Source: Halomonas sp. THAF5a
Lineage (GTDB): Bacteria; Pseudomonadota; Gammaproteobacteria; Pseudomonadales; Halomonadaceae
NCBI RefSeq assembly: GCF_009363755.1
Contig: NZ_CP045417.1
Span: 1,054,001-1,118,000 of the forward strand
Length of the DNA: 64,000 bases
Reading direction: 5' to 3'
Shown: positions 58,073 through 64,000 of the stretch, in pieces
How positions within the stretch are numbered: position 1 is the stretch's first letter
How the letters are laid out: the number at the start of each line of letters is the position of its first letter
Made by a program: the position numbers and the translations under genes
The notes under the pieces: model-generated
The model's database searches: none
Told to the model about the DNA's origin: nothing
Seen by the model: only the letters and a program-made list of their open reading frames with translations

Positions 58073-58548
58073 CACCACAATCCCATAAGGCGCGTCCAGA
58101 GGCTGCAATGGCCGGTTTGAAGCGCAGTCATCAGCAGCGACGCAATCGAAGCGTAACGATCGTGCGTCGAGCGATCAGTCGGTTGCAGGAGATCGGAAGT
58201 CCCGTGACGCTGGGACGAATTGCGAGAATATCGCGTGAACTCTCCGACACGGGAATGGGTATCTCCGAGTCCACTATTCTTCGAAATCCCGAATGCCATC
58301 AATTATACGAAGAAGCCGCCCAACCCGTTCGCCGGCGGCGTGCTGTTGGTCGGTCGCTTGCTCGCGAAGTGGAAAGTCCCACCGATGCGGAGCGGCGACG
58401 TATGCATTATTTGATGCGCCAAACCAAAGCTGAACTGGCCGTTCGAATTATCGCTGTTGAGCGGGAGCTGGCTTGCTCAGAAAAATCGAATGGAGTCCTG
58501 CGCGACCGGATCATCCAGGAAAAACTGGGTCTAGAGTCATCTTTTTAA
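58069..58548 (+). CDS. TnpC-like helical protein of the recombinase module (DUF6262-like)
   Basis: A 159-residue basic helical protein whose ATG overlaps the stop of the large recombinase. The N-terminal half reads like a small HTH (RRAISRLQEIGSPVTLGRIARISRELSDTGMGISESTILRNPE), and the C-terminal 50 residues are a probable coiled coil. This matches the third, small gene of Tn554-type elements, which modulates excision and orientation. The sequence becomes AT-rich directly after it, consistent with an element boundary. Confidence 0.7.
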   Translation: MTPQSHKARPEAAMAGLKRSHQQRRNRSVTIVRRAISRLQEIGSPVTLGRIARISRELSDTGMGISESTILRNPECHQLYEEAAQPVRRRRAVGRSLAREVESPTDAERRRMHYLMRQTKAELAVRIIAVERELACSEKSNGVLRDRIIQEKLGLESSF

Positions 58549-58645
58549 AGAAGATATAGATATAACAGTTTAGAGCCTTCTAGCTATCCAGGAAGTGTTG
58601 GGAAATGATAAAACTTCATGCTTTTGCTCAACGCGATGTTACGCA

Positions 58646-59596
58646 CTATTTTATCAGCCTAGTCGGCACCCAGCGCAGGAAGGCCACCATGCCGAACAGT
58701 TCCACCAGCGACTGCAAAACGATCACAACGACTGCTGCGCTCCAGGCCTCAGGCAAGGAGAGTGCCAGTGGCAGCATGACGAAGGAGTTGCGTGTGCCGA
58801 GGCTGAAGGTGAGCGTGCGGCCCGTGGCAGCAGGAAGCCGGAACGCCTGGCTCAACAGCTTGCCGAGGGCCGCCGCGACCACCAGGTAGAGCACGAAAAC
58901 CGCTACAACCCGCCACAGTAGCATGCCGTTGTCGACCACCAGGCTGACTTGGGAGCCGGCAATCAGGAACACCACCAGTGCCAGCAGGGGGATGGGGAGC
59001 CAGCCCAGCTCATCGACGACTTCCTCGATGACGATGTGTCGCTCGGCCACCCGTTCGGTCAGCCAGGCTAGTATCAGGGGGGTGACAATCAGGCCAGAGA
59101 AGGCCGCCAGCAGGTGGCTGCCGGCTGTCAGTTCGATGGCCAGATCGCCCATCAACCACCAAACATACAGCGGCAGCATCACCAGTTGAACCAGCAGCAG
59201 CAACGGGGCGGCTGCAATCGCCCGCGCACTATCTCCTCTACCCAGATGGGCAAAACTGATAAACCAATCCGTGCAGGGGACCAACAGTACCAGGAGCACA
59301 CCGAGTCGAATGGCAGGCTGTTCTGGCAACAGCAGCGACAAGGCAGCAACGGCCAGCGGAACCAGCAGGAAATTGCCCACCATTAGCGCCATCATGAATC
59401 GCCGGTCGCGAAATGCCCGGGTCAGATGAAGCAGGGGCACCTGGGTAAAGGTGGTATAGAGCAGCACGCCAAGCAGTGGCCAGAGCCATATCTCCCAACG
59501 CTGGGTCGTATCCGGCGATCCCCAGCCGATTGCCAGGCCGACCAGGATCGCGGTGAGATAGATCCAGACCTGATGCTGCTCCAGTGTGGCGCGCAT
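58646..59596 (-). CDS. Bile acid:sodium symporter / ACR3-type arsenic-resistance permease
   Basis: A membrane protein of 316 residues with about ten helices (for example IYLTAILVGLAIGWG, LVPLAVAALSLLLP). The region LVLLVPCTDWFISFAHLGRGD holds a cysteine in the position of the ACR3 metalloid-exchange cysteine, and FSLGTRNSFVMLPLAL is the second conserved half. No arsR or arsC lies nearby, so arsenite export is a family-level guess. It is the last gene of a minus-strand group with Sco, PCuAC and CtaG. Confidence 0.75.
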   Translation of the reverse strand: MRATLEQHQVWIYLTAILVGLAIGWGSPDTTQRWEIWLWPLLGVLLYTTFTQVPLLHLTRAFRDRRFMMALMVGNFLLVPLAVAALSLLLPEQPAIRLGVLLVLLVPCTDWFISFAHLGRGDSARAIAAAPLLLLVQLVMLPLYVWWLMGDLAIELTAGSHLLAAFSGLIVTPLILAWLTERVAERHIVIEEVVDELGWLPIPLLALVVFLIAGSQVSLVVDNGMLLWRVVAVFVLYLVVAAALGKLLSQAFRLPAATGRTLTFSLGTRNSFVMLPLALSLPEAWSAAVVVIVLQSLVELFGMVAFLRWVPTRLIK

Positions 59597-59652
59597 GATG
59601 TGAACGGTAGCCTCGTCGCGGACTGAGCTGCTGCAGATGAGAGCCAGTCACC

Positions 59653-60231
59653 CTAGGCCTCGCCGGTCAACCTTTCAAGGTCGGCAACCACGGCCTTCAT
59701 GGGGTCGCTGTCGCGGATCAGCAGGCGCGCCTCTCCCTGCGCATTGAAGGCGAAGACAGCGCTGGAGTGCGACACATCATAGTTGCCTTCGCTGTCTTCT
59801 TCGCCATACCCGTAGGTCACCCGATAGCGGCGTGTCAGCTTATCGAGTGCCGCTTTATCCCCCGTGAGGCCGACGAACTGGGGGCCGAAGGCGTCGGTGT
59901 AGCTATCCAGCGTCTCGGCATCATCGCGGCGAGGATCCACCGAAACGAAGAGCACCTGGATTTCATCGCGCGCGGTCTCATCCATGCGTTGGGTGGCCGC
60001 GTCGAGACGCGCAAGAGTGGTCGGACAGATATCGGGGCAATGGGTGAAGCCGAAGAACAGCAGCGTCGTCTTGCCGAGGAACTGATCGGCGCTCACCGTA
60101 TTCCCCTTCTCGTCGATGAGTTCGAACGCCAGGGACGGCATCAGCCCCGAGATATCCTTGGTCTGCCAGTCTGGATCGCTGCAGCCCGCAACCCATAGCG
60201 TCACGAATAGTGCCATGATGCATCGGCGCAT
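59653..60231 (-). CDS. SCO1/SenC-family copper protein
   Basis: Thioredoxin-fold lipoprotein that delivers copper to cytochrome oxidase CuA. It has 192 residues from the ATG at 60231 (GGGGAGCAGG before it). The lipobox is WVAGC with Cys17. The copper-binding CPDIC (GFTHCPDICPT) and the distant His in YDVSHSSAVF are present. It follows the PCuAC gene by 10 bases on the same strand. Confidence 0.93.
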   Translation of the reverse strand: MRRCIMALFVTLWVAGCSDPDWQTKDISGLMPSLAFELIDEKGNTVSADQFLGKTTLLFFGFTHCPDICPTTLARLDAATQRMDETARDEIQVLFVSVDPRRDDAETLDSYTDAFGPQFVGLTGDKAALDKLTRRYRVTYGYGEEDSEGNYDVSHSSAVFAFNAQGEARLLIRDSDPMKAVVADLERLTGEA

Positions 60232-60241
60232 CCTGCTCCCC

Positions 60242-60706
60242 CTACTGTGCTGTCGGCGCCACGGCGCGGAACGTGACACGCTGTCGCTGATTGCCGGCGA
60301 AATGAAGGTTCACCTCGACGTCGTCACCAACGACGAGGGGGCGAGCCCGCTTCATGAGCATGAGATGGTAGCCACCCGGAGCGAATTCGACCTGCTCCCC
60401 AGCCGCCAGCTCCAGCTGGGCGACGGGCTCCATGCGGGTGACGCCATCCTGATTGACACTGCGGTGCATCATGACATTACCGAAAGCGGAGCTATCCGCT
60501 CCTGTCAGGGTGACGCCCTTTTCGCTGGTATTGGTGAGGGTGAAGTAGCCTGCCGCGGGCAGGTCCCCGGGCAGGAGCCTAAGACGCGCCTCGCTGACCT
60601 CCAGTTCGGCAGCCGCCAGCGTGCCGGACGTCGCGATCAGCAGCAGGAAGGTCGAGCACCAGTGTTTCGCTAGTCGCGGCAGACTAGGGTGTGGCGTGAG
60701 AGACAT
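60242..60706 (-). CDS. Periplasmic copper chaperone PCuAC
   Basis: DUF461/PCuAC copper(I) chaperone of 154 residues from the ATG at 60706, which has GGAGGA 8 bases before it. An N-terminal signal peptide ends near LAAAE. The H(M)x10Mx21HxM copper site is visible: MMHRSVNQDGVTRME ... PGGYHLMLM. It delivers copper to Sco and cytochrome oxidase. The Sco gene lies 10 bases downstream; the CtaG gene overlaps its start. Confidence 0.92.
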   Translation of the reverse strand: MSLTPHPSLPRLAKHWCSTFLLLIATSGTLAAAELEVSEARLRLLPGDLPAAGYFTLTNTSEKGVTLTGADSSAFGNVMMHRSVNQDGVTRMEPVAQLELAAGEQVEFAPGGYHLMLMKRARPLVVGDDVEVNLHFAGNQRQRVTFRAVAPTAQ

Positions 60707-61538
60707 CAGCAGCATCCTCCTTGCGGGCATCACGGAACAGAAAGCTGAGAATGATCAGAACCCCGATGGCACTCATCATCGTGGCCGGTACCCAAGTCAA
60801 CAGGCCACCGAGGAGCTGGTCAGTCAGAGGGTCCAGCGGCCAGGCACGCCCGCACACCTCATAGACATCGAAAATGACATTCCGGCTGAAGACGATATAG
60901 GCCCCCAGCACGATCTGCGGCGGAATCACCACCAGCAGGATGGCGATGCGCTTGCCGTAACCGAGGCCGCCCTGCTGCGGCGTGCGGCGATCCAGAATCA
61001 ACCACCAGAACAGCAACCCATCCAGCGCCATGCTCCAGTTCATCACTTGATACAGGTCGGTACTCAGCATCGCATCGAAGTGGACCTCGGGAATCAACCA
61101 GAAATAGATCAGCCCGACGAACAGTACGGGAGCGATCAGTGGATGCTGAAGCGTCAGGTATAGGGGGCGCAGCAGGCGCGCGACCGGCCTCCATCCTGAA
61201 AAGTGCCTGATTCGGGTCGGCAAGCCGTCTGTCAGTACCGGCAGGGGGGCGGCCAGGGCAATCAGGAAGGGACCGGCGTGATGCAATACCAGATGCTGTG
61301 CCCGGTGGGTAAAGAACATGTACTGGGCGAGGTAGTCGTAATGGGTCTGGGTGACGCCATAGATGGTGGCGACACCCAGCAGGTAGGCAAGGACTCGGCC
61401 TGCGCCGGTGGCCTCGCCACGCCGTCGGCGCTGCCGGAGGCCACGCAGGTAGAGCGCGATGGCCAGCAGGCAGGCCCCCGACCAGGCCAGCGAGAACTCC
61501 CACGGCAGCAGGTAGCCCAGAGCAACGTCGAGGTCGAT
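60684..61538 (-). CDS. ctaG: Cytochrome c oxidase assembly protein, CtaG (caa3) family; unusual start
   Basis: Multi-helix membrane protein for oxidase assembly. The frame encodes MFFTHRAQHLVLHHAGPFL (the conserved AQHxxLHH) and ends VSHATP. CtaG-like sequence extends upstream of that ATG (61319), for example LGYLLPWEFSLAW and LLGVATIYGVTQTHYDYLAQY, to about 61545, giving about 284 residues, normal for the family. No ATG, GTG or TTG exists in that extension. A strong GGGGAGGGAAGG sits 2-10 bases before an ATC at 61538, so a rare start or a sequence change is possible. Confidence 0.75.
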   Translation of the reverse strand: MDLDVALGYLLPWEFSLAWSGACLLAIALYLRGLRQRRRRGEATGAGRVLAYLLGVATIYGVTQTHYDYLAQYMFFTHRAQHLVLHHAGPFLIALAAPLPVLTDGLPTRIRHFSGWRPVARLLRPLYLTLQHPLIAPVLFVGLIYFWLIPEVHFDAMLSTDLYQVMNWSMALDGLLFWWLILDRRTPQQGGLGYGKRIAILLVVIPPQIVLGAYIVFSRNVIFDVYEVCGRAWPLDPLTDQLLGGLLTWVPATMMSAIGVLIILSFLFRDARKEDAADVSHATP

Positions 61539-61812
61539 AGCCCTTCCCTCCCCAGAATCGGCATGCCAACGGTGAGACTAGGAGCCCACCGTGGCATGCG
61601 GCAAGGTGGGACTATAAACGCAGACGAAGTCAGAGCCCGCACCTCGGTGCCTGGGAGGCGAGGAAGGCCGCGCCCCAAGGCACGGCACCAGTTCAGTGGT
61701 TGGGTATACCGCCAACGCGCCGCCAGTGACCCTGCACAGGGCGATAGGTCCTGTATCAGCCACGACTGAAGTCAACATCACGAGACTGACAGGACCCGAC
61801 ATGTTGTCGTCG
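61539..61812. other. Intergenic region between ctaG and the L,D-transpeptidase gene
   Basis: About 270 bases without a gene. It contains an inverted repeat near its right end, GGTCCTGT-TCAG (61747-61759) facing CTGACAGGACC (61786-61796), possibly a terminator or operator. Nothing else is recognisable. Confidence 0.5.
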
Positions 61813-62877
61813 TCATGGCCTGCGCAGCGCAATTTCTGCGTAGATACCCTGGTAGTCAGGGTCAGGTGTTTTATCCGGCTCCGGCTTGGGATTCAGGGCT
61901 ACCATGCGACCGCTGGGGTCATCCAACAGGCCACGAAGCTGTTCATAATCGAAGTTCCAGCCCTCGGCCTTGCGCTGGTTGAGGCGTGTGACGGTCTCTA
62001 CCAACGTGGACATGCTGTGCCCCTCCCCCTCAAGGGGCGGGAATGCCTGAACCAGCGGTTGCCCTTCATGCCAGCCGATCTTGATGGGCTGGTTGACGAT
62101 TCGGACCTGGGTGCCGGCGGGCACGCGGTCGAAGATCGACTCGATGTCCCCAGGGAACATGCGAATACAGCCACGACTGGCACGCATGCCGATACCATCC
62201 GGCTGGTTGGTCCCATGGATCAAGTAGCCATCGAATCCAAGGATAATGGCATGGTCTCCCAGCGGATTGTCCGGGCCTGGGGGCACCACACTGGGCGCCT
62301 CTTCACCGCGTGCCCTGGCTTCGCGCTGAACCGACTCGGGTGGATACCAGGCGGGGTTCTTGATGTTCATGGTGGTCTTGGTCACACCGAGGGGGGTATC
62401 GAAGCCCTCGCGACCGATGCCGATAGGATAGGTCTCGACACGTGATGTCTCGTCGTCATCCACCTCGGGATAGTAATAAAGGCGCAGCTCGGCGATGTTG
62501 ATGACGATCCCGGTGCGCTCTGCGGCGGGCAGGATGAAGCGCCCGGGTATGGTCACCTCGGTACCCTCGCCGGGAATCCAGATGCTCACGTCCGGGTTGG
62601 CGCGCACGATCTCCCTGTACCCCAGGTTGTGTCGCCTGGCGATATCGAGCAGGGTATCCTCGCGATCCTCCACCGCTATGCGGTAGGTGTCGCCGATCAC
62701 ATTGCCTTTTTCAGGCAGCGGATAGTGGCCGAGTGGCCACTTGTTCTCCTCCTGGGCCTGAGCAACGCCAATGAACACAAGCCAGCCTGCCAGCACTCCC
62801 ATCAGCGTGCGTGTTCGAAGCTGCCAGCATGGAGATTTCCTCGCTGTGCCAGAGTGGGATTCGGATAACGCCATCAT
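61813..62877 (-). CDS. Exported L,D-transpeptidase (LysM-YkuD)
   Basis: Peptidoglycan cross-linking or lipoprotein-anchoring enzyme of 354 residues. The first of two ATG codons (62877) has GGGAGAG before it. A signal peptide (TLMGVLAGWLVFIGVAQA) precedes a LysM-like domain (DTLLDIARRHNLGYREIVRANPDV). The catalytic YkuD domain shows GYLIHGTNQPDGIGMRAS and the SRGCIRM active-site cysteine. It belongs to the ErfK/YbiS type. lnt ends 27 bases upstream. Confidence 0.94.
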   Translation of the reverse strand: MMALSESHSGTARKSPCWQLRTRTLMGVLAGWLVFIGVAQAQEENKWPLGHYPLPEKGNVIGDTYRIAVEDREDTLLDIARRHNLGYREIVRANPDVSIWIPGEGTEVTIPGRFILPAAERTGIVINIAELRLYYYPEVDDDETSRVETYPIGIGREGFDTPLGVTKTTMNIKNPAWYPPESVQREARARGEEAPSVVPPGPDNPLGDHAIILGFDGYLIHGTNQPDGIGMRASRGCIRMFPGDIESIFDRVPAGTQVRIVNQPIKIGWHEGQPLVQAFPPLEGEGHSMSTLVETVTRLNQRKAEGWNFDYEQLRGLLDDPSGRMVALNPKPEPDKTPDPDYQGIYAEIALRRP

Positions 62878-62903
62878 TCTCTCCCTTTTCGGCTGGACCC
62901 TTA

Positions 62904-64000
62904 TCATCCAGACCGACGTGTGTTGAATCGCCATCCAGGCAGCACCAGTAAGGCGGCCAACAGCCAGGTGGGCCAGCTACCAATTCGGGTGAACGGCGTG
63001 TTTCCCACCATGGGCAGCACCTCGCCGCGAAGGCTCGTCGCCTGGAACTGTGGTGCACGGGCCATGAGACGGCCCTGAGGATCGACGATGGCGGTCACGC
63101 CGTTGCTGGTGGCGCGGATCAGGTACCGGCCGTTCTCCAGCGCACGCAGGCGGGCCATCTGCAGATGCTGCAGGGGGCCGATGGAGCGGCCGAACCAAGT
63201 GTCGTTGGAGACCGTCAGCAACAGCTCGGCATCGCGCGCCTGCTCGGCGACACGATCGGCATAGATGATCTCGTAGCAGATGGCGTTACCGATGGTGGTT
63301 CCGGCGGCGTGGATCGGCCCCTGAGCCTCGGCCCCGGGGGTCATGGTCGGCATGGGCAGGTCGAAGAAGGCGATGGTGTCGGCGAGCAGGCGCTTCAGCG
63401 GCAGGTACTCGCCGAAAGGCACCAGACGCACCTTACGATACTGGCCCTCGGCGTTACCCAGGCCGATCACGCCGTTGTAGTTGTCGCCGCCGTCGCGCTG
63501 CAGGATGCCGGTGAGCAGGGCGGTGTCGGGCGACAGGTTGGACTGTACCCGCTCCAGTATGGGCCGCGCGTTCTCCTCGAACATCGGCAGGGCCGCCTCG
63601 GGCCAGACCATCAGGTCGAGGTCGTCGGGCTGCTTCCGTGTTAACGACGTGTAGATGTTGACCGCCTCGCGCTGGCCTTCGGGCTTCCACTTGATCGACT
63701 GAGCCAGGTTGCCCTGCAGCAGGGCGACCCGCAGCGGCTCGCCGGCCGGCGAGGTCCACTGGGACGGCAGGGCCAAGGGAGTCAGCCAGAGAGCGGCGAT
63801 GGGCGCCGCGGCCCACCAGCGGCGGCGCAGGAGCTCCACGCCCAGGGTGCCGGTCAGGGCGGTGATCAGCGACAGCAGATAGACGCCGCCCACCGGGGCC
63901 CAGGCCGCCAGCGGCGAGTCCACCTGAGAGGTGCCCAGCAGCAGCCAGGGAAACCCGGTAAACAGCCAGGTGCGCAGCCACTCGCTGAGTACCCAGGCGC
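62904..64000 (-). CDS. lnt: Apolipoprotein N-acyltransferase (partial, N-terminus outside window)
   Basis: Third enzyme of lipoprotein maturation in the inner membrane. About 364 C-terminal residues are visible and the frame is open past the last base (AWVLSEWLRTWLFTGFPWLLLG leads in). The nitrilase-type catalytic triad is present: Glu in MVWPEAALP, Lys in YRKVRLVPFGEYLPL and Cys in NAICYEIIY. The final membrane helix (WPTWLLAALLVLPG) ends the protein. The L,D-transpeptidase gene follows on the same strand. Confidence 0.95.
   Translation of the reverse strand, partial: AWVLSEWLRTWLFTGFPWLLLGTSQVDSPLAAWAPVGGVYLLSLITALTGTLGVELLRRRWWAAAPIAALWLTPLALPSQWTSPAGEPLRVALLQGNLAQSIKWKPEGQREAVNIYTSLTRKQPDDLDLMVWPEAALPMFEENARPILERVQSNLSPDTALLTGILQRDGGDNYNGVIGLGNAEGQYRKVRLVPFGEYLPLKRLLADTIAFFDLPMPTMTPGAEAQGPIHAAGTTIGNAICYEIIYADRVAEQARDAELLLTVSNDTWFGRSIGPLQHLQMARLRALENGRYLIRATSNGVTAIVDPQGRLMARAPQFQATSLRGEVLPMVGNTPFTRIGSWPTWLLAALLVLPGWRFNTRRSG

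Larger units (their letters stand above)
53610..58560 (+). mobile_element. Tn554-type three-recombinase module inserted at umuC
   Basis: Three overlapping co-directional genes: two tyrosine recombinases and a small helical protein, the TnpA-TnpB-TnpC arrangement of Tn554-like elements. The left end coincides with the truncation point of umuC. Elements of this kind lack inverted repeats, and I cannot fix the right end; the missing 5' half of umuC does not appear in the next 5 kb. The right-hand genes (ACR3-type permease, Sco, PCuAC, CtaG) may be cargo. Confidence 0.75.

Noticed and set aside
61696..62445. 249-codon plus-strand frame opposite the L,D-transpeptidase
   Set aside because: Antisense shadow; the minus-strand gene has a signal peptide, LysM and the SRGCIRM active site.

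Overview
The window reads as chromosome of a GC-rich gammaproteobacterium, most likely a Halomonas-type member of the Oceanospirillales. The evidence is the gene set and order (divergent monomeric and dimeric isocitrate dehydrogenases, the clpS-clpA/infA/bpt/aat/ftsK/lolA/rarA block, a 1612-residue NAD-glutamate dehydrogenase, rmf, the rlmKL fusion, type II QueF) and the codon usage. The species call is inference.

Region by region. 1-33.7 kb is core chromosome. It holds TCA-cycle dehydrogenases, the complete bacterial N-degron machinery (ClpS adaptor, ClpA unfoldase and both aminoacyl-transferases Bpt and Aat), cell division and envelope genes (FtsK, LolA, MurI), RNA modification (TrmA, RlmKL), GdhB, MgtE, PyrD, Rmf, PdxB, HtpX, an AlaA-type aminotransferase, an RbgA-like GTPase and MsrB. 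33.77-34.44 kb is a tRNA operon with three alternating tRNA-Glu/tRNA-Gly pairs behind a consensus promoter; three decayed tRNA-Gly 3' copies follow in tandem. 34.9-40.2 kb is a thiamine-pyrophosphate-regulated locus. A TPP riboswitch precedes an SDR reductase and an LLM flavin monooxygenase, and a second TPP riboswitch on the other strand precedes a sodium:solute symporter. An ISL3-family insertion sequence lies between the two converging units. 40.4-44.4 kb holds a YadGH-type ABC exporter, queF, a nitroreductase, a YiiD-type thioesterase and tRNA-Ser(GGA).

From tRNA-Ser to about 61.5 kb the content is accessory. It starts with an HTH/RHH regulator coupled to a YedK-type SRAP peptidase. Next come an exported nuclease broken by an in-frame amber codon and a small lipoprotein. 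A four-gene minus-strand cassette follows (HTH-ankyrin protein, HicA-like small protein, B12-binding radical SAM enzyme, thymidylate-kinase-like protein), and I regard it as the best candidate for an undescribed system. Next is a 5'-truncated umuC abutting a Tn554-type three-gene recombinase module, whose first gene has an in-frame ochre codon and whose second has an exactly duplicated N-terminal domain. After it comes a minus-strand group of an ACR3/arsenic-type permease, Sco, PCuAC and CtaG, which fits copper supply to cytochrome oxidase. The window closes with an exported L,D-transpeptidase and a partial lnt.

Themes that tie genes together: the N-degron genes feed one another (Bpt and Aat tag, ClpS recognises, ClpA unfolds). 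The two riboswitch units probably take up and process a thiamine-related compound. In the four-gene cassette, translational coupling of the last three genes suggests that a radical-SAM product and a nucleotide kinase act in one pathway under an ankyrin/HTH protein. Functions not fixed by family membership are inference.
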